From assembly GCF_023238205.1 (NCBI RefSeq), contig NZ_CP096663.1, positions 86,470-150,469 of the forward strand: DNA of 64,000 nt. The letters run 5' to 3'. Position numbers and translations under genes: made by a program. Each line of letters opens with the position of its first letter. Position 1 is the stretch's first letter. This DNA is from Halorussus limi (lineage in GTDB: Archaea; Halobacteriota; Halobacteria; Halobacteriales; Haladaptataceae). A model generated the notes under the pieces. The model saw nothing but the letters and a program-made list of their open reading frames with translations, made no database searches and was not told where the DNA came from. Shown here piece after piece: positions 48,793-57,643 of this stretch.

Positions 48793-49653
48793 ATGCCGCG
48801 GGAGTTCATTTCTGAATACGGCCTCGATCCAGGAGACTATGTCCAACAACTCGTCGATCAATTCCGCGACCGCTGTCCGAAGTTCAGTGAGCAACCAATT
48901 GAGGAAGCAATTTTCGTCGACGACGGCCCAATTGACTATCTCGTCTGGTTTGCGCTCGACGATTACGAACACCACACGTTCTTCTACCATGATGACAACC
49001 CCAACCAAGACATCGTCCGCCGATTTATCCCCCTCTCGCCTTCTGAACAAGAGATGCCAGAGTTCAAGGCGCTCTTGCAGAAGTATTACGGCGTGTACAC
49101 CGAACTCGAAATTGCGAGACTCCTCGAACTCCGGGATACATATCGTCCACAGGTCGGTGAGCGCCCACGGCTGAATCTCGGTATTTGTCACAACCCGGAG
49201 GACGACCGAGTCGTCTCTGGCGTGAGCGGCATTCCACGCCCGCACGAACAGGACATCTTCGACGACGTTGCCAAAATTGTCCCCGACAAGAACTTGGAGA
49301 AGTTCATCACCCGAACGGTCCAAACGGTCCATACGCAGGTCGAGGAGGAAGCCGACCGCCACACGATTTCTGCGGATATCCGAGCTGTATTGGAAGACGA
49401 TTCGGATTTCAACTTAGAAACGACGAAACCGCTCCCGAAAGGGATTCACCCAAAGTACACGGAGCACGAGGCCGAGCTCTGGCAAAAGCCTGCGTCGCGC
49501 GTCGATTACATGGAGGGGTCGCAAGGATTCCTCCAAATTTGGATTCCGATAGACGAAGACGAGATAGCGCTCGTGAATGCGACGGCGGGCAAGTACGACC
49601 GCGAGGCAATCGTGGATGCAATACGGGACAAGTTCAAAGCGGCAGTCGCCTGA
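48793..49653 (+). CDS. Hypothetical soluble protein
   Basis: ATG 48793 (MPREFISEYGLDPGDYVQ) gives 286 residues; the frame opens at 48775. Highly acidic, mixed alpha/beta, with no leader or membrane segment. Recognisable stretches: LVWFALDDYEHHTFFYHDD, FKALLQKYYGVYTELEIARLLELRDTY, RPRLNLGICHNPEDDRVVSGV. No catalytic motif identified. It is convergent with the macro-domain gene, ending 14 bases before it. Confidence 0.6.
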   Translation: MPREFISEYGLDPGDYVQQLVDQFRDRCPKFSEQPIEEAIFVDDGPIDYLVWFALDDYEHHTFFYHDDNPNQDIVRRFIPLSPSEQEMPEFKALLQKYYGVYTELEIARLLELRDTYRPQVGERPRLNLGICHNPEDDRVVSGVSGIPRPHEQDIFDDVAKIVPDKNLEKFITRTVQTVHTQVEEEADRHTISADIRAVLEDDSDFNLETTKPLPKGIHPKYTEHEAELWQKPASRVDYMEGSQGFLQIWIPIDEDEIALVNATAGKYDREAIVDAIRDKFKAAVA

Positions 49654-49667
49654 ACTGGAGTGTCTAC

Positions 49668-50180
49668 TTACACACTCTTTCGGACATCCTCCGCGATTCG
49701 TTCAATTGTCTCGTATTCCTGTTGTGAATATGCAATAACTCGGACATCGGACAGCGACGTCGGCTGGTAGTCCCAGACTGCCTCGCAGACGAGTTGAGCG
49801 CCATCTTCGAACTCGTAGCCAGCGGCACCCGTCCCGAGAATTGGAATCACGAGCGACTCACACCTGAGATTATCGGCTTTCGTAAGCGAGTTCCGTGTCG
49901 CCTCACGGATACTCTCTGCCGTCGCCTGCCTGTCGCCGTAGTGGGGCATCGCTACTGCGTGAATGACGTATTCGGCGTCCAGCTCATAAGCGTCAGTGAC
50001 GGCAACCTCGCCAAGTTCAATAGGACCCTTTGAGACTGCCTCGTCGTTGATCGGTCCGTTAGCCCCCCGGCGAAGAGCACCGGCGACTCCGCTCCCCATT
50101 TGGAGACTGGTCCCTGCGGCGTTCACAAGCGCATCGGCACGTTGGGCCGCGATATCGCCTTGGGTGACTGTGAACTCCAT
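49668..50180 (-). CDS. Macro-domain protein (O-acetyl-ADP-ribose deacetylase-like)
   Basis: ATG 50180 (MEFTVTQGDIAAQRADALVNAAGTSL) gives 170 residues; the frame opens at 50249 in non-conserved sequence. ADALVNAAG, GSGVAGALRRGANGPI and VIPILGTGAAGYEFEDGAQLV are the ADP-ribose-binding loops of MacroD-type domains, including the catalytic Asn and Gly-rich loop. It removes ADP-ribose from proteins or hydrolyses acetyl-ADP-ribose. Single-domain, normal length. Confidence 0.88.
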   Translation of the reverse strand: MEFTVTQGDIAAQRADALVNAAGTSLQMGSGVAGALRRGANGPINDEAVSKGPIELGEVAVTDAYELDAEYVIHAVAMPHYGDRQATAESIREATRNSLTKADNLRCESLVIPILGTGAAGYEFEDGAQLVCEAVWDYQPTSLSDVRVIAYSQQEYETIERIAEDVRKSV

Positions 50181-50393
50181 GTATGAATTGTCCGTGTCGT
50201 ACCTCATAAAACGAGACAACCTAATAGTCGCTTCGAGGAGATGGTGCAACTATGAGAATAGATGATTGAGGGAACCCGACCGTACTAGACTCTCTACAGA
50301 TTACACTGCATCTTCCGACAGCAAATCTCACACGTTCATTGTTTTCAATTACCAATCGAACGTTTTTAGTCCACAACGCTACTACGAACTCAC

Positions 50394-50579
50394 ATGGGTT
50401 TTGGGAGTTACGACGAGTCCGAGCAACAGAATCAGGAGGTCAACACCGACGATGACAGCGAAGGAGTGAGCGTACACGAAAACGATCACGAAGGGGAACT
50501 CAGGTTCGAGACGGGCGCTTCGACCGACGATCTCGTGAATAAACTCCAGGATATCAAAGACGACTCCGAAGACGAGTGA
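50394..50579 (+). CDS. DUF5786-type small haloarchaeal protein
   Basis: A 61-residue protein starting MGFGSYDESEQQNQ, with VHENDHEGELRFETGASTDDLVNKLQDIKDD. The amino-terminal MGFGSYDESEQ and the HENDHEG...STDxLxxxLQDIK segment are the hallmarks of DUF5786, nearly universal in haloarchaea. Function unknown. A core gene, which suggests the right half of the window is host DNA. Confidence 0.85.
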   Translation: MGFGSYDESEQQNQEVNTDDDSEGVSVHENDHEGELRFETGASTDDLVNKLQDIKDDSEDE

Positions 50580-51308
50580 CAGGGGTACTCGGGACTGAGT
50601 CACCGGGTTTCTTGACGCTCTCAGTATTCACTAAACGCGACCTTAAAGGATTAGTTGATTTATCTTTCCAGTATTCTTCGTAAAATAACGTACCTCGTGT
50701 ACCCCTACCCGAGGTAGGTAAGCAACGGCAGAGAGTTCATAAATACTTTCTGTTTCTGGAACCTGAATTGAACAGCATATCCGGGGCCGAGACCTTCTGT
50801 TCGACGGTCCCATACAAGATACGATTCCGATACAGAGTGCGATTATTATCGGTACTAAGTCCAAACAAGCCCATGAGTACACACCAACATAGGGTTCGGC
50901 CACCGCCATTTCCAAGTCCGAACAGTTAACTAACTCCAGGGAGAAACTCTATCCGTCACGTCGACTCGCTTTGTGGCCGTTTGAAATAATCGGGATGGCA
51001 CTGTCCGATGATGCCATTCGGCTGAGGACAGATTGCAGAACGGCTTCCATAACGACCCGGCGCGCTCATTGTGGAGCCTTCTGCTCTTTTGCCATTCACA
51101 ACGTAGCTTGACTGCTTGAGCCTCTGCCACTCTTTTCTTTGTTAAAGTAGAAAAGAAGGACGCGGAGAAGACTCTTACGCGGTTATCAGATGGAAGCGCA
51201 TTCTAGAAGTTCTCCACCCCGTTCAATGATGACGATTCCAAGAATTGAGGGTATCCGTTGTCAGAAAATACTCATGGGGTTTTTCCGTGTCCGGATTATC
51301 TACGAAGT
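50580..51308. other. Gene-free stretch of about 730 bases
   Basis: No convincing ORF. Open frames on the minus strand (50643-50915, 50930-51130) have non-haloarchaeal composition, with many Cys, Ser and Trp and few acidic residues. AT-rich at 50640-50700 (ATTTATCTTTCC) and again before eIF1A. It may contain decayed mobile DNA, but no specific ends were identified. Confidence 0.4.
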
Positions 51309-51593
51309 ATGAGCGAAAACGCAGACCGTCGAAATCTTCGCATGCCAACTGACGACGAGTTATTCGGCGTCGTGACCGAACACAACGGCGGCAACCACGT
51401 CCGTGTCCGGTGTGAAGACGGGAAGAATAGAATGGGCCGTATCCCCGGTCGGATGAAGTACCGTGTTTGGATCGAACAGGACGACGTCGTCCTCGTCGAA
51501 CCGTGGGACTGGCAAGACGAGAAGGCCAACGTGGAATGGCGCTATACGCAACAGGATGCCGATCAACTCCGCGCTGAAGGCCATATCGAATAG
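51309..51593 (+). CDS. eif1A: Translation initiation factor eIF1A
   Basis: ATG 51309 gives 94 residues: [77 protein letters not shown]. This is the S1/OB-fold factor that stabilises initiator tRNA binding on the small subunit; GRIPGRMK and the WxWQDEKA segment are diagnostic. The long upstream open frame (51258) is ignored because family members start here. Haloarchaea often have more than one eIF1A gene. Confidence 0.93.
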   Translation: MSENADRRNLRMPTDDELFGVVTEHNGGNHVRVRCEDGKNRMGRIPGRMKYRVWIEQDDVVLVEPWDWQDEKANVEWRYTQQDADQLRAEGHIE

Positions 51594-51818
51594 GCTAGAC
51601 CGGATTTTACAAGCCGAATCTGAAATCCAAAACAGGACCCTTAGATTTGTTTTCTATGTGAGGAACGTGGCTGAAACGCAAGGTGTAGTCGCACAGTTCT
51701 ACTCATCACGTCCGGTGCGTCAAGTCAGTGCGACGTGGAGTCCGTTCACTTCCCGGAATCCACGCAGAAGTGAAACCAGAAGTCCTTTTCGCGTGTACGG
51801 AATACGACTGCCACGTAC

Positions 51819-53060
51819 ATGGGCTCGACCCGAGCAGAGTTCTATTCCCTGTACTTGACACGGTTTGCTGGCAGTCTCGGCTTCATTACCATCCTCACGC
51901 TCCTCCCGACGTACATTGACGTCCTCAATCCCTCGGGAGTTGCCGTCGGACTATTCATTACAGCGTTAGGCGTCGGGCGAACCGTCGCTATCCTACCCCT
52001 CAGTTGGGCAGGCGACCGATACGACAAACGGACCATCCTCCTCATCGCGCTTGCGGTAAGTATCAGTGCATACCTGCTATTTGCGGCGATTTCGAGCAGT
52101 CTTGGGTTCATTGCCGCCCGGACGTTGCAGGGACTCGGCATCGTCGGGACCGGGCTCATCAGCCTCGCATTAGTTAGTGAACTCGCACCTGCCGGAGACC
52201 GCGCGAACGTCATCGGCAAGTACAATTCCTGGCGAATGGCCGCAGGCATCATCGGTACACTCGGTGCCGGACTGCTCTACCAGGAGTTTGGGTTCACGCC
52301 GATTTTCGCGATTCTCGCAGTGCTTCTCACAGTTGCACTACTTGGTGTGTGGCTGTTCATCGATTCGGACGACACCTCAGTATCCGGCTTTGCGCTGTTT
52401 GATCTCGCGTTCAACCGACGCATCCTCACGCTCACGAGTTTCCGCGCTCAGTACGCAGTTGCGGTCACCCTCGTCCGAAAGTGGGTACCCATCTACGTGG
52501 GTGTCTCCGCTGCCCGCGGTGGCCTCGCACTAAGTCCGTTCATCGTCGGCACAGTCATCGCCGCGGAGAAGTTCATGAACATGGTCTCCCAGCCGTACAT
52601 GGGTCGGCTCTCGGACCGATATGGGCGAGCCCTGTTCGTGTTTGCTGGTGGCGGTATCTACGGACTCGTGGCGCTCGCGGTCCCGTTCGCGGGTCCCCTT
52701 GGCTCTACGCTCGGACTGCCTGGGACACTTCCTGTTCTCGGGGACACCTCGCCAGCGTATCCCGTGGTGTTACTCCTGAATGGCCTGCTTGGTCTCGCCG
52801 ATAGTCTCCGGGAGCCCGCAAGTATGGCGTTGTTCGCCGACGAGGGCGAGGGCGAAGGGATAGCGAGTAGTTTCGGGATTCGGTCGTTGGTGTGGCGTCC
52901 GGGGGCGATTCTCGCACCGATGGTTGGAGGCTACTTGATGAGCCAAGTAGGAATGGAATGGGTATTCTTCCTCGGCGGTGCTGCGGCTTTGAGTGGCGTA
53001 CTGACGTTCGTTGTCGTCCTCTCGTCAATTCATGGTCAACGTGCACTCGCAGAGTGGTGA
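51819..53060 (+). CDS. Major facilitator superfamily transporter
   Basis: A 413-residue protein with about 12 hydrophobic segments. The MFS loop 2-3 motif appears as GDRYDKRTILL, and its repeat in the second half as GRLSDRYGRALFVF. Internal symmetry of two six-helix halves is clear. A charged loop links them (FIDSDDTSVSGFALFDLAFNRRIL). Sugar/drug efflux type cannot be separated from sequence. It stands alone, with no regulator directly adjacent. Confidence 0.88.
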   Translation: MGSTRAEFYSLYLTRFAGSLGFITILTLLPTYIDVLNPSGVAVGLFITALGVGRTVAILPLSWAGDRYDKRTILLIALAVSISAYLLFAAISSSLGFIAARTLQGLGIVGTGLISLALVSELAPAGDRANVIGKYNSWRMAAGIIGTLGAGLLYQEFGFTPIFAILAVLLTVALLGVWLFIDSDDTSVSGFALFDLAFNRRILTLTSFRAQYAVAVTLVRKWVPIYVGVSAARGGLALSPFIVGTVIAAEKFMNMVSQPYMGRLSDRYGRALFVFAGGGIYGLVALAVPFAGPLGSTLGLPGTLPVLGDTSPAYPVVLLLNGLLGLADSLREPASMALFADEGEGEGIASSFGIRSLVWRPGAILAPMVGGYLMSQVGMEWVFFLGGAAALSGVLTFVVVLSSIHGQRALAEW

Positions 53061-53261
53061 CCGAACAGCAACTCTGCAATGCATCGATAAGGCCTCTTCG
53101 TTCCGGTGGAAGTACGCCAAAATGCTCTGGCGGGACAGTATTTCCTGGCCCTGTACGGGTTTCATGCTGTTTCATCCTTTTCCTTGACGTGCCGATGAGT
53201 AGGGGAACTCGAAACTGAAGCGTAGAAATCACGGACAGCGATTGTATACTATTTCCGCGGG

Positions 53262-53459
53262 TTGGCCGACCAACTCGGTAGAAGTGGTGATGTGACGCTT
53301 GAACTCAGTGGAACGCAGGTGAACCTAAATCCGTCTAATCCGATAATCTTCAAAGGGGAGGGCGAATCGGACTGGTCCGAATGCGACGCCAAAGCGAAAC
53401 AACGTATCGAATTTGAAATGAGTGTAGAGCATGAGCTGAACGATACATATATCTTGTAA
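53262..53459 (+). CDS. Possible small hypothetical protein (weak)
   Basis: A 65-codon frame from a TTG start (53262) encoding ADQLGRSGDVTLELSGTQVN, then IIFKGEGESDWSECDAKAKQRIEFEMSVEHELNDTYIL. Beta-prone with moderate acidity. There is no ATG, RBS or family support, so it could be chance. It lies between the transporter and the VOC gene. Confidence 0.25.
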   Translation: MADQLGRSGDVTLELSGTQVNLNPSNPIIFKGEGESDWSECDAKAKQRIEFEMSVEHELNDTYIL

Positions 53460-53482
53460 ATTGATGTAGATATTGGCCGAAT

Positions 53483-53896
53483 CTACTCAGGGCCAACGAC
53501 TTCAACCTTGATTCCCTCAGGGTCTTCGCAGTACAGTGCGTAATAGCCGCCAGCGTATGGATGTTGGTCGTCGTAAAGAACGGCAGAATCCTCTCGTTCA
53601 CGGATACCCTCAGTCAATTCATCGACCTGTTCACGGGACCCTGCATGGAACGCGAGGTGATTCAACCCCGATGCCTGACGGTCAAAGGGATGGTCGGAGT
53701 TTGTTGCTTGTTTGAGCACGACATACGTGGGGCCCTTAATCCAAGAGCGACCATCATCCCATTCGTTCTTCAGTTCGTAGCCAAGTTCATCCAGTAACCA
53801 TGCCCAAAAGTCGACTGATGCCTCAAGGTCAGAAGTACAGAGTTCGATATGGTGGAGGTGGCCCTTAAATTCAGGATTGCCGTGATCATAGTTCAT
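53483..53896 (-). CDS. Glyoxalase/VOC-superfamily protein
   Basis: ATG 53896 (MNYDHGNPEFKGHLHHIELCTSDLEASVDFWAWLLDELGY) gives 137 residues; the frame opens at 53965. The two beta-alpha-beta-beta-beta modules are clear: HHIELCTSDLEASVDFW and LNHLAFHAGSREQVDELTEGI, ending GGYYALYCEDPEGIKVEVVGPE. Metal ligands would be His in each module and the terminal Glu (IKVEVV). Typical of dioxygenases, glyoxalases and resistance proteins; substrate unknown. Confidence 0.85.
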   Translation of the reverse strand: MNYDHGNPEFKGHLHHIELCTSDLEASVDFWAWLLDELGYELKNEWDDGRSWIKGPTYVVLKQATNSDHPFDRQASGLNHLAFHAGSREQVDELTEGIREREDSAVLYDDQHPYAGGYYALYCEDPEGIKVEVVGPE

Positions 53897-54069
53897 ATAG
53901 TTTCCCCACGAAGATGGTTCACAAAAAGCATCCGGATTTGAAGACTCTACGTTCGCACCTCGCACTTACTAGCCCCATTCCCATCCGTTATTAATAATCT
54001 CAAAAGGGGTCTCAGAACCTACCGACTGACTGTGCGTAACTTATATACCGAGAGCCCCCTTGATACACA

Positions 54070-54230
54070 AGTTACGAGGACTCCGTCCCGTCCTTTCTTC
54101 GTTCGCCCATCGGGGTGCCGCCAGCATGGAGGCATCATTCGATGGCACTGCTCTGAGATGCGCCGTGCCGGATGATTCCGCCGACCATTGGTGGCCAGCC
54201 GTGAGGCTATCAACTGACGGGGCTGGGAAG
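54070..54230 (+). ncRNA. Conserved structured leader RNA, copy B
   Basis: Second copy of the element at 38580. Stems: CCCGTC (54087-54092) with GACGGG (54216-54221); CCATCG (54107-54112) with CGATGG (54140-54145); TGCC (54116-54119) with GGCA (54131-54134); GGCAC (54144-54148) with GTGCC (54165-54169). A 19-base block at the 5' side and about 29 bases around the last hairpin are identical to copy A, while loops between differ freely. It ends 21 bases before the zinc-ribbon ATG. Confidence 0.6.
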
Positions 54231-54242
54231 CTATCCACAATC

Positions 54243-54452
54243 ATGACTACTGAAACTGACCTCCCCTGTACGGACTGTGGCACAAATCTCCATGAACGGA
54301 CCCTGCCAGCTCACACGCTCTTAGCCCCAATTGAAGGCCATCAATACATCAACGTGGCTGACTGTCCCACCTGTGGTGCTCGGTATTATCCTGAGGAGAC
54401 AGTAACAGTACTTGCAGCGATATTAGGAACACAGCGAACGGACGAGACTTAA
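54243..54452 (+). CDS. Small zinc-ribbon protein (copy B)
   Basis: A 69-residue protein from ATG 54243: MTTETDLPCTDCGTNLHERT, then INVADCPTCGARYYPEET. It is a paralogue of the 38753 gene with both CxxC pairs conserved. It is followed after 5 bases by a truncated DUF7504-like frame, exactly as in copy A, so the whole leader/zinc-ribbon/DUF block is duplicated. This copy of the zinc-ribbon gene is intact although its partner is broken. Confidence 0.7.
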   Translation: MTTETDLPCTDCGTNLHERTLPAHTLLAPIEGHQYINVADCPTCGARYYPEETVTVLAAILGTQRTDET

Positions 54453-54457
54453 TACCC

Positions 54458-54688
54458 GTGGACATCTCTCGCCATCACGGTGCCGACAACGAGGACCAAC
54501 TTAGCGACATTGCGGCCACCATCTCGGCACCGACCACGATTCTCGTCGCAGGAACGGTCGATCCCACAGAATACGCGCTCGAACTTCACCTCCTGTCGCA
54601 CATGGGGTGGTGCTTAGCTGGTGGGTGTGTGACGCATTCCTCCCCGCCCTACTGCACTACTCGGCCTTCGGCCTGCGTTGCTCCTTGA
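54458..54688 (+). pseudogene. Truncated DUF7504-like gene (copy B)
   Basis: GTG 54458 opens a 76-codon frame. Its residues 28-48 (TTILVAGTVDPTEYALELHLLSH) match TTVLVAGTIDPTAYALCLRALCH of the intact gene at 38971. After codon ~50 the similarity stops and the frame runs into IS-end-like sequence (54629-54701). About 170 carboxy-terminal residues are missing. The thioredoxin-like gene begins 67 bases after the truncated frame. Confidence 0.75.
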
Positions 54689-54701
54689 GGACCGGGACTC
54701 C
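54629..54701 (-). mobile_element. Remnant right end of an IS200/IS605-family element
   Basis: Read on the minus strand: CCTCAAGGAGCAACGC, a GGCC-GAA-GGCC hairpin, GAGTAG, then TAGGGCGGGGAGG and a TCAC end. The order of motifs resembles the intact element's right end at 38438-38489 (CCTCACC, GAGCGAACGGC hairpin, GAGTAGGGTGAGG, TTCAC). No tnpB remains. It lies exactly where copy B of the DUF7504-like gene is broken. Confidence 0.5.
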
Positions 54702-54754
54702 GCGCTACCGCACAGTTGAAGTGGACCGATTGGATAGACCAAAGACGCATATCG

Positions 54755-55006
54755 ATGACAGAGATACTCCTATTTTCGACGCCTTCTTGCGGCCAGTGTC
54801 CGCAGCAAGCAGAAATCCTTCAGTCGCTGGCAGCAGACCGACCGGATGTACAGTTCGAAAAGATCGATGCGACGGAGGCGACGGCCAAAGCCAACGAGTA
54901 CGGTGTGCGGTCCGTTCCGTCAACAATTGTTCTCGACGATGATGGAACGGTCATCTCGAAGTTCGATGGTCTGACCCAAGCCACCGCGATTGAGGACGTT
55001 CTATAG
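54755..55006 (+). CDS. Thioredoxin-like protein
   Basis: ATG 54755 (MTEILLFSTPSCGQCPQQAEILQSL) gives 83 residues. Active site CGQC, conserved cis-Pro loop YGVRSVPSTIVLDDDG, compact thioredoxin fold without extensions. A small redoxin (glutaredoxin/NrdH size) that reduces protein disulfides. The upstream open frame to 54716 is not conserved. Confidence 0.85.
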   Translation: MTEILLFSTPSCGQCPQQAEILQSLAADRPDVQFEKIDATEATAKANEYGVRSVPSTIVLDDDGTVISKFDGLTQATAIEDVL

Positions 55007-55114
55007 CGACGATTTCTCCGTGTAGTAATCGTCGCTTCAAGTCATGATTCCGGATCGGCCACGACGGATCGGAAGTTAACACATATATCCGGCACCCGTG
55101 TATTCCTCCTTTAT

Positions 55115-55432
55115 ATGCAATTCTGTGACGACTGTGGTTCGTTGATGCACACGGAGGGCGACACGTGGGTATGTCGCTCCTGTGAGAACGAGGAGTCGCG
55201 GGACTCGCAAGCAGAAGCGGAGATGACGACTGAGGATGGACAGCGGGATGACGGGGCACCCGACGTGGCCGACGCGACCCAGGGCTCAACCGAGACGATG
55301 CAGGAGTCCTGTCCGGCGGACGACTGCGATAGCGACCAGGCTTACTACGAGATGATGCCGAAGCCGGGCGGCTCCTACGAGGTTCGGCTGTTTACCTGCG
55401 TCGAATGCGGCCACAAGTGGCGCGAGTCCTGA
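55115..55432 (+). CDS. TFS/RPA12-like zinc-ribbon protein, atypical paralogue
   Basis: A 105-residue protein. Amino zinc ribbon FCDDCGSLMHTEGDTWVCRSC, acidic linker, carboxy ribbon SCPADDCDSDQAYYEMMPKPGGSYEVRLFTCVECGHKWRES. This is the domain order of archaeal transcription factor S. In TFS/TFIIS a DE pair at the tip of the second ribbon drives RNA cleavage in stalled RNA polymerase; here the tip reads KPGGSYEVR, so the catalytic acids appear absent. It may be a non-cleaving polymerase-binding paralogue. TATATATCC-type promoter sequence lies 25-35 bases upstream of the ATG. Confidence 0.7.
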   Translation: MQFCDDCGSLMHTEGDTWVCRSCENEESRDSQAEAEMTTEDGQRDDGAPDVADATQGSTETMQESCPADDCDSDQAYYEMMPKPGGSYEVRLFTCVECGHKWRES

Positions 55433-55730
55433 CGGCGTAACTCGCGAACCCTGCCGCTTACATCTGCAGAGGCCGCCACGTCAGACTCTCAACTCCCAGA
55501 GTTACTCGGGGTCAAGTGGAGCCACATATCGACTCCAAACCAACTCCCAAAACGTTCTCGAGGCTATCCACAATTTGCTGATATCTATAGGCATTCCTCG
55601 GTCAGATCCCCGAGTGGAGTTCTGCGATTGACGATACTAGTCGTAGCAGTTGCCGTTATCCCATGTATCGATAAAGCATGAGTTAAACGGCTGAAGCACA
55701 GTCGATGAGGTGGGTTTGTTATCAAACTGT

Positions 55731-57101
55731 ATGTCTGGGAAATACGACCTCGTGATTGTCGGCGGTGGCATCAGCGGCGCAGCACTCCTGTACACGACCG
55801 CGAAATTCACCGATATAAACTCGGTTGCACTGGTCGAAAAGGAGTCGGAGATCGCCGCGATCAATTCAGACTGTACGAATAACTCGCAGACCCTCCACTT
55901 CGGGGACATCGAGACCAATTACACCCTCGAGAAGGCCGAGAAGGTGAAGGAAGGCGCGGAGATGCTCGCGGGCTATCTCGAGAACCACGACCCCGACCGG
56001 GAAACCCACGCCAAGCGGAGCAAGATGGTGCTCGCGGTCGGCGACGAGGAGGTCGCGGAACTGGAACACCGTTACCACGAGGAGGGATTCGGCGACCTGT
56101 TTCCGAAACTCCGAGCCATCGAACGAGACGAAATCGCCGACCTCGAACCGAAAGTCGTCGAGGGGCGCGACCCATCCAAGGATCTCTTGGCACTCCAGAC
56201 ACCCGACGGGTACGTCGTCGATTACGGCGCAACTGCGGAGTCGTTCGTCGAGCAGGCGACCGACGAGCCGAACGTCGACGTCTACACGTCCACTGAGGTC
56301 ACCGACGTCACCGAGACCGTCGACGGCTACACGCTCGACACGACCCAGGGGAAGTTCGACTGTGGCGTCGCCGTCATCGCTGCCGGGTCTCACAGCCTCC
56401 AGATAGCGAAGGAACTCGACTACGGTGAGGACAAGGTTCTGCTCCCCATCGCGGGGAGTTTCTTCCTCGCGAACGACTTCCTGAACGGGAAGGTGTACAC
56501 CCTCCAGATGAAGAAGCTCCCGTTCGCCGCGGTCCACGGAGACGCCGACGTCCACGACCCCTCAATCACGCGGTTCGGTCCGACCGCGAAGCTCGTGCCA
56601 ACCCTCGAACGCGGGCGTATCTCGACCGTTGAGGACTTCCTCGACGTGTTCGGACTGAACGCCGACGCGTTCCTCAGCTACGCCAACATTCTCGCCGATC
56701 GCATTCTGCTTCCGTACGTCCTCAGGAACCTCGTCTACGACCTGCCCGAGGTCGGGCCGAAGCAGTTCCTCCCGCACGTCCAGAAGGTCGTCCCGAGTGC
56801 GGAACTCGACGACATCGAGCGCGCGGAAGGGTACGGTGGCGTCCGGCCCCAGATCGTGGACACAGCGGAGAAGTCCCTCGATATGGGTGAAGCCAAAATC
56901 GTTGGCGACGACATCATCTTCAACATCACGCCATCGCCGGGTGCCTCGACGAGTCTGAAGAACGCCCTGCGGGATACGCAAACGCTCATGGAGTTCTTCG
57001 ACGGAGAATACAAGTTCGACGAGGAGGCGTTCCGGACAGACACTATCGATCACTTCCCGCGGTCGACTTCGGACGATCCCGTTCTCCACGCGAACGATTG
57101 A
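55731..57101 (+). CDS. mqo: Malate:quinone oxidoreductase-type FAD enzyme
   Basis: ATG 55731 (MSGKYDLVIVGGGISGAALLY) places the FAD-binding GxGxxG at the usual distance; 456 residues. NNSQTLHFGDIETNYTLEKAEKV is characteristic of the Helicobacter-type Mqo subgroup. GVAVIAAGSHS and the carboxy-terminal GGVRPQIVDTAEK, SPGASTSLKNAL are further family segments. It oxidises malate to oxaloacetate and passes electrons to the quinone pool at the membrane. Single gene, downstream of the TFS paralogue by about 300 bases. Other 2-hydroxyacid substrates cannot be excluded. Confidence 0.8.
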   Translation: MSGKYDLVIVGGGISGAALLYTTAKFTDINSVALVEKESEIAAINSDCTNNSQTLHFGDIETNYTLEKAEKVKEGAEMLAGYLENHDPDRETHAKRSKMVLAVGDEEVAELEHRYHEEGFGDLFPKLRAIERDEIADLEPKVVEGRDPSKDLLALQTPDGYVVDYGATAESFVEQATDEPNVDVYTSTEVTDVTETVDGYTLDTTQGKFDCGVAVIAAGSHSLQIAKELDYGEDKVLLPIAGSFFLANDFLNGKVYTLQMKKLPFAAVHGDADVHDPSITRFGPTAKLVPTLERGRISTVEDFLDVFGLNADAFLSYANILADRILLPYVLRNLVYDLPEVGPKQFLPHVQKVVPSAELDDIERAEGYGGVRPQIVDTAEKSLDMGEAKIVGDDIIFNITPSPGASTSLKNALRDTQTLMEFFDGEYKFDEEAFRTDTIDHFPRSTSDDPVLHAND

Positions 57102-57175
57102 AAGGACTCTACTCAGGGGAACAGTCTCTCCCCCTACGAACGTTAGATGTGGTAGTTCCATCCTTAAAATGATTT

Positions 57176-57355
57176 TCAGTAGATCTCCGATTTAATCCGT
57201 TCAGGGCTATGTTTCGTCGCCCACTTTAAACAGTGTAAGCTCTGTGTCTCGTAGATATTAATAAGTTCATTGGTGATTTCGTCGTCGTTTTCGTCGTCAA
57301 CCCGAAGCGAGTCCAGTCGCTTATACGTCTCTTCAGAGACGACGAGCCGAATGCC
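57176..57355 (-). pseudogene. RHH-type antitoxin fragment
   Basis: In frame on the minus strand: IRLVVSEETYKRLDSLRVDDENDDEITNELINIYE, a VapB-like beta-helix-helix, then a helical tail to the stop. No start codon directly precedes it; the upstream frame runs into unrelated sequence overlapping the antiporter fragment. It looks like an antitoxin gene whose 5' end was lost by deletion. Confidence 0.5.
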
Positions 57356-57561
57356 GCTGGTGTGATAATGCCGAGTTCCTCTGGTCCTACTGCAATGCCG
57401 GCAAGGATGAGAAATAGGACACCCGGGATTTCGAGCCGGTCGGCTAACACCTGGGCAGCGACACCCAACCCTAAGATGGTTACCACAAGGGGAAGTAATC
57501 CAGTCCCCGCACTCACAATAGAGACACCTGTCTGGATAAATTCGCAAGCCGTGAAATCCAA
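57346..57561 (-). pseudogene. Amino-terminal fragment of a cation:proton antiporter
   Basis: From ATG 57561: LLPLVVTILGLGVAAQVLADRLEIPGVLFLILAGIAVGPEELGIITPAAFG is the first ~70 residues of a CPA1/NhaP-type antiporter with two membrane segments. Family similarity ends abruptly where the RHH fragment begins in another frame. The remaining ~300 or more residues are absent. Confidence 0.65.
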
Positions 57562-57643
57562 GTACTGCTAAGGGTCGTCTACGCTCCTCGGGAAAGATTG
57601 ACTGAACCGGAATCTCTTTTCGGGCCGTTGTAAAAGGGTCTGT

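Noticed and set aside
50643..51130. Two minus-strand frames of 90 and 66 codons in the gap before eIF1A
   Set aside because: Composition (Cys, Trp, Ser-rich, few acidic residues) is unlike genes of this genome, and no motif or neighbour supports them.
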